Shown here one piece after another: positions 1 through 11,106 of a DNA stretch of 64,000 nt. Positions within the stretch are counted from its first letter, which is position 1. The number at the start of each line of letters is the position of its first letter. This stretch comes from Cladorrhinum sp. PSN259 (taxonomy: Eukaryota; Ascomycota; Sordariomycetes; Sordariales; Podosporaceae). The stretch covers positions 248,001 through 312,000 of the forward strand of contig MU867078.1 in the NCBI GenBank assembly GCA_033725935.1, given 5' to 3'. A model generated the notes under the pieces. It saw nothing but the letters and a program-made list of their open reading frames with translations, was not told the DNA's origin and made no database searches. A program made the translations under genes and the position numbers.

Positions 1-467
1 AGCCCCGGGTTGTGAGTCTGGAATTGTCGGATCGGAACAGGCAGGATGTTTCCCATGATGAGATTAGGGATGTGATGGAGGGTGGAAAGTCGGAGCCTTG
101 GTCTACTATCCAGCCTACTGCCTTTGAGAGCGTTGGGGAAGGTGAAAAGAGGCGGGCGCCGAGTGCAGAATAGGAGCCTGCGCCTCCTAGAATGTCGATT
201 GCGGGTGGCTTTGGAGGTGGGAAATGGATTTCGTCTGGGAAGGTGTTAGTGAGGGTGGTGGTGAGGTAATGGGTGAATCGAAATAGCTTTACCAATGATG
301 AACATGCCCAGAGTAACAAAGTCAATCTCTTGGCTCTCGGAAACTCCATCGTTGAGAGTTTGTTTCTGGAAATCTGGTGAAACTGGACTCGGATCGGCAG
401 CTGGTTCTAATACCGGGGATGTGGTCCAACCTAGAGTGCCGGTGCTTGCATCCTTTGAGAGTGCCAT
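1..467 (-). CDS. Mak32-like PfkB-family protein, N-terminal part
   Basis: This is the 5' part of a gene that runs off the left edge of the window. Exon 1 is 467-293, starting at an ATG in CAAACATGGC. A 58-nt intron follows (292-235, GTAAAG to CCCAG), and exon 2 runs from 234 out of the window. Exon 2 reads DILGGAGSYSALGARLFSP, then GWIVDQGSDFPP and finally LTTRG. The glycine-rich GGAGSYSALGAR segment followed by a W-x-T-C stretch and LTTRG is what I know from fungal Mak32-like members of the PfkB sugar-kinase superfamily. The catalytic C-terminal half is missing, so substrate and activity cannot be judged. Yeast Mak32 is linked to maintenance of a dsRNA virus structure; whether that applies here is unknown. 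An in-frame upstream ATG at 545 would add 26 residues, but the spliced start at 467 looks more natural. Confidence 0.8.
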
Positions 468-1153
468 GTTTGTTGATGGAGTGGGGTTGCGAGAGAGTGT
501 AAAAGGGAAACTAAATCGAGAGACACGCAACAACACCACTTCCACTCAGTTGAGGTTGCCCACCATATCGGGCAGTGAATGAAGTGACTGGCTTAATGGG
601 TTTCGATTATTGGGCGCCACAGGGTTCCTAATTGGGAGCTTTGCATCATGCCAAAACCTGCCTGGTTGGTCCAGTATTTTTCACTCAGAGAAACAAACCA
701 TCATCGAGATGGCATGCCTGTGTTTTTTACATGTGAAATACCTGTGTAACAACTATTTTGAGTGCTGCCTTGGGAAAGTATTACGAATTCCTGCAGTTGC
801 TGAACTCAAAAGAAAGATCATGCATGGAATGGGGAAGTTGGTACCTGGATGGAAGGGCAGGAAGGAGGGGAGCATTGGCGGGGACATGCTGGTTTATTGG
901 GCTGCAAGAGAGTTGGCCAATCATTGTCTGCAGCGAGTATCCTGGTCAGGAGCTCCCCTCAGGCTTGCGCCTAGGAGGCGTCAGGGGTTCTGAATGATCT
1001 CCCCAGCTGTCAGAAAAGTGCTCCAAGCCACGACATCTTATTTATGCACAACACTTGCGTAGTTTTACTTCTACATATAGCATCGTATTTCTTTCCAAAT
1101 CATTATCCATCCAAAGGAAGCAACTGAAATTGCCCGAATCCAGTCCGCCCATC
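468..1153. other. intergenic, divergent promoter region
   Basis: These 686 bases separate two divergently transcribed genes, Mak32-like to the left and CAP to the right. Open frames here (for example 610-993 on the plus strand) show no domain and no splice logic. I see no RNA gene or repeat. Confidence 0.6.
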
Positions 1154-2941
1154 ATGGCGAGCCGAAGCCCCATGCATAACTTTACCACTCTTATCAAGAG
1201 GTACCTAACAGCCATTGCCCGTCAACATCAACACAAGCTAACCTTTATGAAAACAACAGGCTCGAAGCGGCGACCTCACGCCTCGAGGATATTGCCCAGC
1301 TAGCTATTGACTTGAACCCCACCGATGACGAGACCCTTTCCAAAACCCTCCTCACACCCTTGGCCTCGAGCTCGACCCCCGCCCCCTCGACCAGTTCTGC
1401 TGCCGCACCACCCGCACCCACAGCAGCAGCGCCAGCTCCCAAGGCTGTCGCTCCTCCCCCCCCTCCTCCCCCGCAAGAGGACCTCCCCGAAGTAATTGAA
1501 GAATTCGATAATTTCCTCAATCAATCGGTCAAGCCCTGGGTCAAACTCAGCCATGAGCTCGACAAGACCGTTGGTGAGCAGGCCGATTACGTTCTCAAAG
1601 GCTACCAATCCACTCGTCGTCTGCTCCTCATAGCCACAAAGGCCCAGAAGCCTAGGCTCGATGGGCCCGACTTCCAGGGACTCATGAAGCCCGCAATCGA
1701 CGCTCTTACCGACCTTGAGAGGATCAAGGATGCCAACCGCGGAAACCCGTTCTATGACCACCTCTCCGCCATCGCCAACAGCATCATGGTTCTTGCATGG
1801 CCCAGCATAACAAACAAGCCCTACAAGCACGCCGAGGAAATGCTGAGCTCTGCCCAGTTTTATGGTAATAGGGTAATCAAGAACTACAAGGACACGGACC
1901 CAAAACAGGTCGAGTGGACTCGCTCCCTCTACCAAATCTTCCGCGATCTTGCCGAGTACATCAAGACCTACTACAGCAACGGTATTCCCTGGAACCCCGA
2001 TGGTGACTCCGTGGTCAGCGTGGCCAGGGCTCTGGATGCTGCCCCTACTACTGCTGCTGCCACTGCGGCGCCTGCTCACCCGGCCGCCGGCGCTCCTCCC
2101 CCGCCGCCTCCGCCCGGTCCTCCTCCAATCCTCAAGATAAACGAAGTCAAGGCCGAGTCTAGCGCCCCGGGCGGTATTGGCGCCGTCTTCTCGGAGCTCA
2201 ACCAGGGCGAAGGGGTCACCAAGGGTTTGAGAAAGGTGGACAAATCAGAGATGACACATAAGAACCCATCTCTGCGTGCCAGCTCTGTTGTTCCTGACTC
2301 TGGCTCTTCTGCGCGCGGCAAGAGCCCCTCTCCACCAGGAACTAAGCCTAAGCCTGAGAGCATGCGGGTTAAGAAGCCGCCCAAGAAGGAGCTGGATGGT
2401 AACAAGTGGACTGTTGTAAGTTTTTTTTTAAAAAGTTTTTTTTTTTGTGCTCTTGATGGCATCTCTCTTCTCTCTCCATTTTCTAACTCCCTTCCAGGAA
2501 AACTTCGACTCTCCCCCAAACCCAGTGGAAATTGATGTAACCATGAACCACTCCATCCTCATCTCCAAGTGCTCCAACACAACCATCATTGTCAAGGGCA
2601 AAGGAAATGCCATCACGGTCGAAAACACAACCCGCTTGGCTCTCGTTGTCGACTCGCTTGTTTCGACGGTGGACGTTGTCAAGTCCAAAAACTTTGCGCT
2701 CCAAGTCATGGGCACGATCCCTACCATCTTGTTGGATCAACTAGATGGTGCACAGATCTATTTGAGCAAGGAGAGTATTGCGACAAAGGTATACACGAGC
2801 AAGAGTGACAGTGTCAACGTGAATGTTATTGCGGACGGGGACGAGGATTACAAAGAGGTGCCGTTGCCTGCTCAGCTTTGTTCTTACTGGGACAAGGAAA
2901 AGCAGGAGATGGTAAGCGAGATTGTTACTCACTCTGGTTAG
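1154..2941 (+). CDS. cap1: Adenylyl cyclase-associated protein (CAP/Srv2)
   Basis: CAP binds actin monomers, recycles cofilin-actin, and in fungi links adenylyl cyclase to Ras. There are three exons: 1154-1200, 1260-2415 and 2498-2941, giving 548 residues. The first splice restores the conserved N-terminal cyclase-binding helix, reading TLIKR then LEAATSRLEDIA; the intron has a CTAAC branch site at 1239. Next come an Ala/Pro linker (residues about 30-75), the helical HFD domain (about 75-260, with EFDNFLNQSVKPW and NPFYDHLSAIANS), two polyproline tracts (P1/P2) and a WH2-like linker. The C-terminal CARP beta-helix (from exon 3) has NHSILISKCSNTTI and ends MVSEIVTHSG, matching the usual family terminus before TAG. 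The frame stays open for 61 more codons past this TAG, which is listed separately. Identification is secure; the start is chosen as the first ATG before the conserved helix. Confidence 0.95.
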
Positions 2942-3127
2942 AAGCATAATGGGGAGAAGTGGCGCTTGTTTAATCAACTCGGGAAGTTTGTGAAGGAGGA
3001 GTGGCCGCAGGGAGCGGAGGCCATTATTCCAGGGAATGGAGAAGAGCAAGGAGAAGAGTACAAAAAATCGTTGAGTGACACTAATATCGATCATCATTCG
3101 TCAGTAGTCATTTCTAAGTTGGAATAG
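2942..3127 (+). other. In-frame 61-codon extension after the CAP stop codon
   Basis: Downstream of the CAP TAG (2939-2941) the same frame stays open for 61 codons, to a second TAG at 3125-3127. The encoded sequence is lysine- and glutamate-rich and looks like protein, with KWRLFNQLGKFVKEEWP near its start. A 30-nt stretch around the stop begins GTAAGC and ends GGTTAG; splicing it out would also bypass the stop in frame, but it is far shorter than other introns here and would delete the conserved CAP end. Whether the extension is ever translated (A-to-I editing of TAG, or readthrough) cannot be decided from DNA. It may simply be 3' UTR. Confidence 0.35.
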
Positions 3128-4362
3128 TGTGGGTTTGTTGGTGTTTGTTGTTGATTGAAGAGTATATAGCGTAGTTTGTAGTGGGCTGTTTTCCCTTTTT
3201 TTCTGGACAATGATAGTGTGAATGAAGTACGGTTAGAATTTACTGTCTGTGTGTCTTTTCTGCACGGTGACGGCAAGCCTACACTATTATGATTGACCAA
3301 TACACCAACCTTCCAAAAAGAATGTTGAATTGCAACTCGACCATTTGCAATCCTATTTGCAGTACACATGTATACTGCTAACAGAAAAGACCACACGCGC
3401 GTCCGTACGCAGACTAGAGCCCATCATTACCTATCCAATCAAGTATTTAGGGTTTGTCTTCAGACTTACTTTCTCACAGTTGGATCCTGATCAACTTCAA
3501 TATCGGAAAAAGGAAAGATGGCAGTTTATCTAATATGGTAATCTTTTTTCTTCTTCTATATAGTTTAGGTTGAATTGGGGGTGCTGCTATATGTGGTGAT
3601 CAAAAGATGCTGATATCTAGGTATGTATGTGCGTATGCATGTATATACATACACTTGTACGTATAACGTATAACGTATACTCGGCGTTACTTCTCCAGGT
3701 TTCTCTAATAAAAAGAAAAAAATCTATAAAAAAAAAAGAGAGAAGAAGTAATTAAGTGGTGTTAGATATTTAAATAGGTTGAATTATCCAACTATCTATC
3801 TATCTGGATAATCTTTTTTTTTCTTTTTTTCGACATAATTACCTGATTATCCCCCTTCTTTTCTCGTGAGTTTATTTCCTAATTACTTTGATATCGGTGA
3901 AAAAAAGGAAAGGAAGGAGTTTTATCAATGATATTATGAAGCTTAGGGTGTATACAGTATTTACCGATCTAGTTCTCTTCACAACATTGACTTGGTTAAT
4001 AGAAATGGTGCGTTTGCCCTCCATCGAAACTTGATTTCTTCACGACGACATACAGAAAATTGTTTCCCAACACAACAGAATCATCTCTAAAAAGCTTTGC
4101 TTTCTTCAGTTTTCTTTAATTTATATCTTTATTCTGATAATAATGATGTTAATCTGCTTCTGTTCTAGATACCAAACAGGCTATCTTACTGCTGTATATA
4201 TAATAAAAAGATGAGCCAAAAAAATAGTCCAACACTAAACCATGCTTATGCTGCTGTGCTCATGATTCTAGATAAAATTCGCGCCATCTTTGTAAATCAG
4301 AACAAAATGATGATAGTAAAATAGTACAAAATGATGGTATAGTTGGATCGACGACATCCCCT
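3128..4362. other. intergenic between convergent genes, AT-rich
   Basis: This stretch holds 3' UTR sequence of CAP and of the carnitine acetyltransferase. About 3540-3900 is AT-rich, with homopolymer runs and short direct repeats such as CGTATAACGTATAACGTATA near 3660. I see no gene. Confidence 0.6.
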
Positions 4363-6420
4363 CTAAAGCTTAGACTTGGGGGCCTCAATGGTAGGAATCA
4401 ATAGATCCCTCATCTCGCCGGCAGCCTCGTTGATGTAGTAGCTCATCTTGTCGCTTCCGAGACCCTTGGAAACAATGTTGAAGTTGAGGCTGGAAAAACA
4501 CATGTCAGTGACAACTACTTAGAATACCAGGGAAAGGAGTTAAAACATACCTGTTCTCATTAATCATATAAGCAATACCAAATCCATCATCAATAACCTG
4601 GCTCCACCCGTACCCGTTGAAGAACTCAGAGCTCAACTGAGAAGTAGACAGGTACCAAGAGCTAGAGTATCCGTACGCGGGGTCCTTGTAGATAGCAGGG
4701 AGTTCCTGGCCAGCCTCAAGAAGACGCTTAAGACCAAAGAGATGGCGGTCAACACCCTTGCCGTCTGAAGCGGCGCTGATGTACTCAAGGTGAGCATCGA
4801 TAGCCTTGCGGAAGAGCTGAACCTTAGTAGCATCGTCAATTGAGGGGTCAGACATGGACTTAGTCCATGCGACGGAGTCCTCGGAGACGGTACGGCAGGT
4901 CTCGGTACGGCCCTGCTGGAAGCGACGGGTGGCGGCCGACTCATAGGTAGGGCGGTTCTTGCCGTACATCTTGTAATAAGCGAGCTGGATGATCATCTGG
5001 ACGTAGGCATCAGGAGAGCACTTGAACTTCTTGATCAAGCCCTTGCCGTAGCCCTGGTAAGCCTGAACGGCGAGCTGGTGCTGGCCAATAACCTTCTTGA
5101 AATCGGTGACGGCGCGGTCGACCTCAGACTGAACCTTGTCGTTGACAACGAACTTGATGGCCTGGGGCTCGGGGAGGTTGGAGCGGACAGAGGGGTCAGA
5201 GAAGTCGAGCTTGTTGTTGAAGATAAGGTCGTTGACGTAGTCGTTCAGTCTGTGGGTGGGGGTGCCGTCCATCATGCTGTGCTCACCCATGAAACCCGAG
5301 GTGCCGTTGTCGTTGACGATGAACTGAAGGGGCTTGTCATACCAGCGGTTCTGGCCATCACCGTGCCAGTAGGCGTGGGCGCGCTCCTCAAGAGTTACTG
5401 GCTTGGCATCGTCAAGGCAGACAACGAAAGAAGCGGACTCAATCGCCTCGAGAGCAGCAGCGTTCGAGGAGTCAGCCTCAAGGAGGACGGCGCGCGCATC
5501 GGTCCATACATCGCGGTTCTCGGAGGTGAGGGCGCCCACAGCGGGGACGCGCTCGCCAGCGAGCTCGTAGACCCTGCGGAAGGCCTGCTCAAGCTCAGAG
5601 GCGTTGAGTTGCTGGCCATTGACCTCGTGCGCAACCTTGAAGAACTGGTTCTTGCGGATGACAAGGATATGCTTGTTCTGTGCGGCGTCAAACTTGACTG
5701 GGTAGTCTGCGGGCTTAGCAGGTACACGGCTGGCGTTGAACATCCACTTGTAGCTGTCCATGCAGATGGGAAGCTTCTTCATGTACTCGGGCTCGAGAGT
5801 GCCGAGATCGACCTGCTTCTTAAACTCTAGGGCGGCGGCGGTGATAGCAGCAGCACGCTTGGCGGGGTCGCGCCGCCTCCGGTCATCCCGGTGAGAGTAG
5901 AAGTAGCTGACATAGGGAACAACTGGATCGCGGTAGCTGAGATATGCCGCGTCGTTCCACCACTCGTACATCCAGTTCTTGATCTTGGGGTCCTCGCGCC
6001 TGGCGATCAGCTTCTCCTGGAGCTTGCGGCCGGGGCCATTTGGCGCAATGAACTCCTGGACGGCCTTTGTGCTTTTCTCGAGCTCAGCGGGAGTGAGCAG
6101 AGGCTTCAACGACTTGATGTACCGCGCGGCGGTCTCTTCGAGGGTTGGTACTGGGAGCTTGGGGAGAGACTCCTGGAAACGGAGCATTGGCCCTTTGGAC
6201 TTGTCCTCGACGTAGCCAGCCGGGAGGGAGCTGTTGTTTCTCCTCGCTGCGGGAGCCATTGCTGATAACCTCTGGATTCGGGGCAACCGGGTTAGCGTTT
6301 GCAAGAAAGAGAAAGGGCGAAGGAGGGTAAAACACGAACCAGCGGCGTCTGAGTGTGTCTGGTGAGGAGGTTTCTGAGAGCGGGAGACCGAGCCTCTTTC
6401 CTTGCGACTGCGGCAAACAT
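4363..6420 (-). CDS. CAT2: Carnitine O-acetyltransferase, probable mitochondrial/peroxisomal
   Basis: The enzyme moves acetyl groups between CoA and carnitine, so that acetyl-CoA from beta-oxidation or acetate can cross organelle membranes. The core exon is 6259-4551 and the last exon 4489-4363 (intron 4490-4550, GTATGT donor); from the ATG at 6259 the protein is 611 residues. The choline/carnitine acyltransferase signature is clear, with the catalytic histidine in GEHSMMDGTPTHR and the later KMYGKNRPTYESA segment. The last residues are PKSKL, a perfect PTS1. An upstream ATG at 6420 opens MFAAVARKEARS, rich in Arg/Ala and mitochondrial-like. It can be spliced in frame to the core (donor at 6339 or 6335, acceptor at 6272 or 6262, branch GCTAAC). 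The long form would carry both signals and the short form only PTS1, as known for Aspergillus acuJ. Coordinates use the long form. Confidence 0.93.
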
Positions 6421-7313
6421 GTCCCGATGTCTGGTTACAAGTGGGGAGTCGGTGATTCAGGCGCAAAACACACAAAGCGAAAACAATAAACAGTCCGGGC
6501 ACGTCGAGAGCACCGGGACGGGGAACGAGATATTAGATTCTATCCAAAGAGAATGGAAGGGGATGGAGAGGGAGGGGTCCGAGGTGGTTGATGAGACGGC
6601 GCGCGGGATGCCGGGGAGATTTGACCGAGCGAGACAAGGTTGTGGTCCCTTTCTTCCTTTGAGTAAAAGAGCCTAGGCACACGTCTGTCGGCACCAAAAA
6701 AGGCCAACATCCACACTTACAAAAAAAAACAGAGTTTTGTTCCTGCTGTGCAGCTTGCTGGAATGGCAGGTGCAGGGTGCGATGGGCCCGACCACGGCCA
6801 TGAACCCCTCGAGCCGAGGCTAATTGCCGTCATTAGCCCACCATTATCCTGGGGGGACTCTGGGGGGCAACCGAGTCAGCGGGGTCTAATTCTGGTTCCC
6901 CAGAACACCCCCCTGAGCAAATGCGCAGCATGCCATTGGACCGCAAGGCCATTCCCTGCTGGTCATTCTTCGCTGACGTCGGCTGGTGCAAAGGTCAAGT
7001 GGCTTGTTACGGGTTAGCGGATGATACCGAAACCGGTCCACCGGCGACGCGAAGACAAGCCATCTCACATGCCAGAGACCGAGGAAGAAGGACGGATCTC
7101 TCTCAGCGAGCCACGCGCGGAAAACTTTATGCAACCAAAAATTTGTTCTGTACTAGCCTACTTGTGCCAGGTTAGACAACTCTCCGTCTCAACAACTCTC
7201 TTCCATTTTAGACCCGGCAGCTCCCGTCCAACCCAGGGTGTCCCGGTGACTTGATTCAAACGCTGGGGAACCTGGAACCCTCTTCCAACAACAACACAAA
7301 CCCAAATCATCGT
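6421..7313. other. intergenic upstream of carnitine acetyltransferase
   Basis: No gene is supported here. The stretch covers the promoter of the minus-strand carnitine acetyltransferase and the 5' flank of the tRNA gene. The open frames around 6748-7250 overlap each other without domains or plausible introns. Confidence 0.55.
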
Positions 7314-7445
7314 GGCGGGATGGCCGAGTGGTCTAAGGCGGAGGATTTAAGTCTTGTGCGGCCTGCATTGCATGTTATGCAGGATTCACGTAGAACCAAC
7401 TCCTCTTCTCGAGAGAGAGCGTGGGTTCGAACCCCACTTCCGTCA
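7314..7445 (+). tRNA. tRNA-Leu (UAA) with intron
   Basis: The sequence folds as a class II tRNA. The acceptor stem GGCGGGA (7314-7320) pairs with TTCCGTC (7438-7444), with two G-U pairs, and A7445 is the discriminator. The D arm is GCCGAGTGGTCTAAGGC. The anticodon stem GAGGA (7341-7345) pairs perfectly with TCCTC (7401-7405). The anticodon is TAA at 7348-7350. A 48-nt intron (7352-7399) sits at the usual place, one base 3' of the anticodon. The long variable arm fits leucine, and the T arm is GTGGGTTCGAACCCCAC. The internal A box (TGGCCGAGTGG) and B box (GGTTCGAACCC) are intact. The intron contains a GTTATG segment that could pair with the anticodon. Confidence 0.93.
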
Positions 7446-8069
7446 TGGGATCTCTTTTTGATGCCATCAACATGTCTAATCTAGTGTCTTGCTTTGTCAC
7501 ATTTTCCCGCTCCTTGTTGTTTCACCAGCACAAACAATGGCGGGTGCCGAGGATGTATCCATTAAACCCCCCACGCTCAATACCAAACACAATTCCAACC
7601 GCAACCTACAAGCATTTATGTCACTTTAAATTAGGCAGGCGGACAGGCTCTGTTATTTGTATCTTGTAGTGTTTTCGACCTTGCGGCTAAAGTATACAAT
7701 GATACTACCTACCTTAGTAACGGAAATCCAGCAAGAGAAAACAAACAAATGGTCCCACCGTCCCCTTTCCCATCCAACCCTCCCTCGCTGTCAGGGGTGA
7801 ACAAGGAAAGCAAAGCAATAGAGGGAGCATTATTCTCTCTTTTTTTCATACATCGCACACAGACAAACATCCACACAAACACACCAGTTGCCCAATAAAC
7901 CCATCGAATCACCACCTTGATATTTGTTTGCTCCATAAACCCAAACAACGCCGACGAACCATAAGGAGAAGAGATAATGGCACTGAAAAGGAATCAAGGA
8001 AAGATGAAAAAAGACAGGACAAAGCCAATGCCCAGAAACCTAATTCTAAACCCTAGGAATCCTCCCCCA
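7446..8069. other. intergenic
   Basis: No gene is supported. The stretch probably includes the RSC8 3' UTR at its right end. The only frames are short and lack domains. Confidence 0.55.
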
Positions 8070-8225
8070 TCACATAAATGCGCTAGGTTTCCGCAAGAAG
8101 GACGAAGAGGGAGAGGCACACTGAAACGGATTCATCGTGCCGTCCAAGTCCAAGTGTAGGTTGGCACCATTCGGCAACATCCGCCGCTGCTGAATATGTT
8201 GCTGCCGCAATTGCTCCGAGGGACC
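8070..8225 (-). other. In-frame 51-codon extension after the RSC8 stop codon
   Basis: After the RSC8 TAG (8228-8226) the frame continues for 51 codons to a TGA (8072-8070). It starts GPSEQLRQQHIQQRRMLPNG and stays protein-like, including a DLDGTMNPF segment. The glutamine-rich start resembles normal C-terminal tails of chromatin proteins. A single CAG-to-TAG change, or a TAG edited to TGG in mRNA, would explain it. It may instead be untranslated. Confidence 0.4.
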
Positions 8226-10401
8226 CTAAGCCTCGTAGCTCTTGCTCAACCCCTCGACGCTCAGCGGCTGCACAACCCTGGCCCCAGGCGGCGCATGGAA
8301 ACTCATCCTCTCGGGATCGGTCAATAGCTCCTGAGCCATCCTGTACCCCTGTTCACCACCAACAGCCGAAGCCTGTTTGAGGGCCTCCTGAGCCTCGCGG
8401 ACTCTGCGCTTGAAGGCAAGGCGGTCGAGGAAGAGCTGTTGCCTTGCGCGCTCCAGCTCCCGGCGCTCGGCCTGGAGAATGGCCTCCATCTCATCAAAGT
8501 ACTTGAGCTTGAGCTCGTTCTTCTCCAATGTGATGTTCACAGCCGCCGATACCAGTCTGGTCATCTCGCGTTCCTCGTGTGATGCGAGACCACCAGCTCT
8601 GGCTCCGAGAGATGCCAATGGGATGTTAGCCAAGGCTGAAGTCTTGGTAGTAGTGGTGGTAGTAGTAGTGGCGGTGGTGGTAACCTCCTGTCTGATATCA
8701 ACCTCCATAGAACCGTCTCCTTCCTTCTCCTTGCCCTTGCCGTTCGCTTGGACCTCCTCAGAGCCGGCCTCGAGCTTGTTGCGAAGGTTCCGCTTTAGGA
8801 GCTCAGCAGACTTACCAGCAGCTGCGGCGGTGCTGGCGGGATCTGCGAGACTAGCGAGGAATCCAACAACTGACATGACCGGGTTATCTGTTTGGGTGAA
8901 TGGAAGTTGGCCGCCATGGCTACCGAGCATTTGGATGCCACTTGGCGCCTCAACCTTCTCGGACTCCAAATACTTGTCCTCAATATCCAACTGAAGGAAC
9001 TTGAGAACGCACTCCTCCCGTGTCCTGGTTCCAACATACTCTGAAATCTCACCCCAATCCTCATCGTAGCGCTCAAGACCCTCAAGTAATCTGAGGGTCT
9101 CGGCATCAGTCCAGGGCGCGTCTCTGTCGAGCACAGAGGAATATGTTGGGTTCTCCATCCGAGTGTAGTGCGCGCTGGTCTGGTTGCCGGGAAGACGGCC
9201 CTCGAGGTAACAGCTTGGGCAAAGGTCGTACTTGGCCTTGGAGTTGGGATCTGCCTGAGAGCTGTGATAGTAAATGCGGGTGCAGTCGGTGCCGCAGTTG
9301 AAGCAGTTAACTCTGACAATGGGAGTCTTTGTGAGCTCCTCGGTTCCAGAAACGCCGTTGGTGGTCGGTGTCTCGCCATTCGCCTTGGGTTCAGTTTTGG
9401 TGAGCTTGACGTTCTTGGCATTGGCCTCGTATATGTTGCGGCCAACTTCCAGATTGAGTTCGCTCTTGGGCGCGGGTGTTGCGCTCGCCTTGGCTTCAGT
9501 ATCTCTGCTCGGCTTTCCTTCAACCAAAACGGGATCTGCTGATGGCTGCCACGGCTGGAGACCACGAGGGGTATCGCAGATAATCTTGAAATGGCCAGTA
9601 AAAGGGGGTCCAACGTGGGATGGTCTTTGCTCAGTGTCCACCTGTTTCTGAGTTAGCATCTGAAAACACAAACAGGCTTTGGGTTTGCGCCTACCTGATA
9701 GTTGATCAGCCCCCATTGCTCGAGGAAGGCATGAACACGCATGATGGCACAGACATCGCCAGCCAAGTTGCGACGGCAGGCAGTGATTGTAAGATACTCA
9801 ATCGGGTTAAGACGGTACGCATTGATCATGAAGTCACGGTAATCCTTGTATACCGCGGGAGTCTTGCTTCTGTTCCGATTGTTGAAGAATTCGGGAAGCG
9901 CTTTCCTCTCGATGTTGTGGATGCTGTTCATGTCGAACCAGGTGCTGTAACTTGGAAGAACAATTGAATGTGTCTGGGAAATCAAGTGTTCTCTCGCGGC
10001 ATTCTCGACAAATTCCTTGGACTTGACATCGGCTGGGCCATCAGATGCGCCAGCGCCCTCCGCTTGGCCCGCCTCGTTCTTGGGCGCGTCGCCCATTTCC
10101 TCATCTTCGCGGACAGTCGACTCGGCAGGTGGGCGTTCAGGCGCGTCAAGGGGATTATCTGAAGGAGCGCCAGGTGCGGGCGTTGTGCTGTCTTGCTTGA
10201 TTGTGGGTTGGGGTCCTTCGCTCATCTGCACATCTAAAGAGGCGCGTTAACGGGGGGAGGCTGGGGTTTAACATATTTTGGGTACTGCACACCTTCATTC
10301 TGATTATTGACATCGGGAAGGGGTGGTTGCGCGAGAATCGGATTGGCGCCTGGCGATGCGGCATCCGTGGGGGTGCCGTAGCTAACTGTGCTGTCCTCCA
10401 T
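8226..10401 (-). CDS. RSC8: RSC/SWI-SNF subunit with SWIRM, ZZ and SANT domains
   Basis: Rsc8/Swi3-type proteins form the core scaffold of the RSC and SWI/SNF nucleosome remodellers. There are three exons: 10401-10293, 10233-9695 and 9641-8226 (introns of 59 and 53 nt), giving 687 residues. Exon 1 joins exon 2 in frame as NQNE-DVQMSEG, so the ATG at 10401 is preferred over the internal ATG. The domain order is: acidic/Pro-rich N-terminus; SWIRM domain (about 85-180, LPSYSTWFDMNSIHNIERK and KDYRDFMINAYRLNP); ZZ-type zinc finger (CFNCGTDC and DLCPSCYLEGRLP); SANT domain (PWTDAETLRLLEGLERYDEDW); and a C-terminal coiled coil (EEMTRLVSAAV to LDRLAFKRRV). It ends SYEA at TAG; the frame continues beyond (separate entry). 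It is the single Rsc8/Swi3 type seen here, and in many filamentous fungi one protein serves both complexes. Confidence 0.94.
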
Positions 10402-11106
10402 GGTGATGGCGGCAGTGGGGAGAAGGGAGAAGCGAAGAAGCTAATAAAACGGGATAACGGCGCCTTCTTGTGTTAAAACAACCAATACAGCTTCCGAAAA
10501 GCTGTGTATAATACGTCCAGAATCAAACGGCAATAATCAAGTGAAATTTCAAATGGCCGTATGCAAGAAATTTCGGGATGGTGGTTGGCGCAAAGGCGAG
10601 GTTTGCGATGGTCGCAAACTGGGGTTGGGAGGGGGGTTGTTCGTGGTGATGGATTGGTCGCGTTGGAGAAAATGTTCGCGCGCCCGCCAGTTCAGTTCTG
10701 CTTGAAGCGAACGAGCACTTCTGGCCAGTGGCCATTGGCCAAGAGCTCTGTCAGAAGCATGGGCCGCTTGTGTCACATGACCATTGCACCAGCCACCGAG
10801 AATAGCAATCAGCCACAAATCCCTCAATTGATCATCACTGTGACACAGCTGTACCTTACATAGTTGCCATGTCAACCAAGGCTGGGCGTGCATCACGCTG
10901 TAACCTTCCGAGCTGTTAGTCGGTGGGTCAACATTGGGAGCTGCGCCAACCAGCTCAGCAAGGTTCCTGTCCACGCCGAATTATAACCTCCCAACCCCCA
11001 ATTGACTTTTTTTGGTTCTCCTAGTGATCTTTCCATCTTTTTTTTACAAAAATCGCGCCAGAAAACATCAAGTCGCATTGCGCGCAAACTCTTGCTTGCG
11101 ACGACA
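10402..11106. other. intergenic, divergent promoter region
   Basis: The stretch lies between the RSC8 start (minus) and the tetraspan protein start (plus). It is CT/GT-mixed and contains no supported gene. Confidence 0.6.

Noticed and set aside
3..269. Plus-strand frame open from the left edge to TAG at 171 and then to TAA at 267, at first read as a gene end with stop readthrough.
   Set aside because: The minus strand of the same region encodes a spliced Mak32-like protein with clear motifs, so the plus frame is antisense shadow.
2912..2941. A 30-nt GTAAGC...GGTTAG segment at the end of CAP as an intron that would bypass the stop.
   Set aside because: It is much shorter than any other intron here, lacks a good branch site, and would remove the conserved CAP C-terminus.
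5078..5830. Plus-strand 250-codon frame opposite the carnitine acetyltransferase.
   Set aside because: It is a Val/Leu-rich antisense shadow caused by codon bias of the real minus-strand gene.
7321..7484. Open frame across the tRNA gene (MAEWSKAEDLSLV).
   Set aside because: This is translation of the tRNA-Leu sequence itself.
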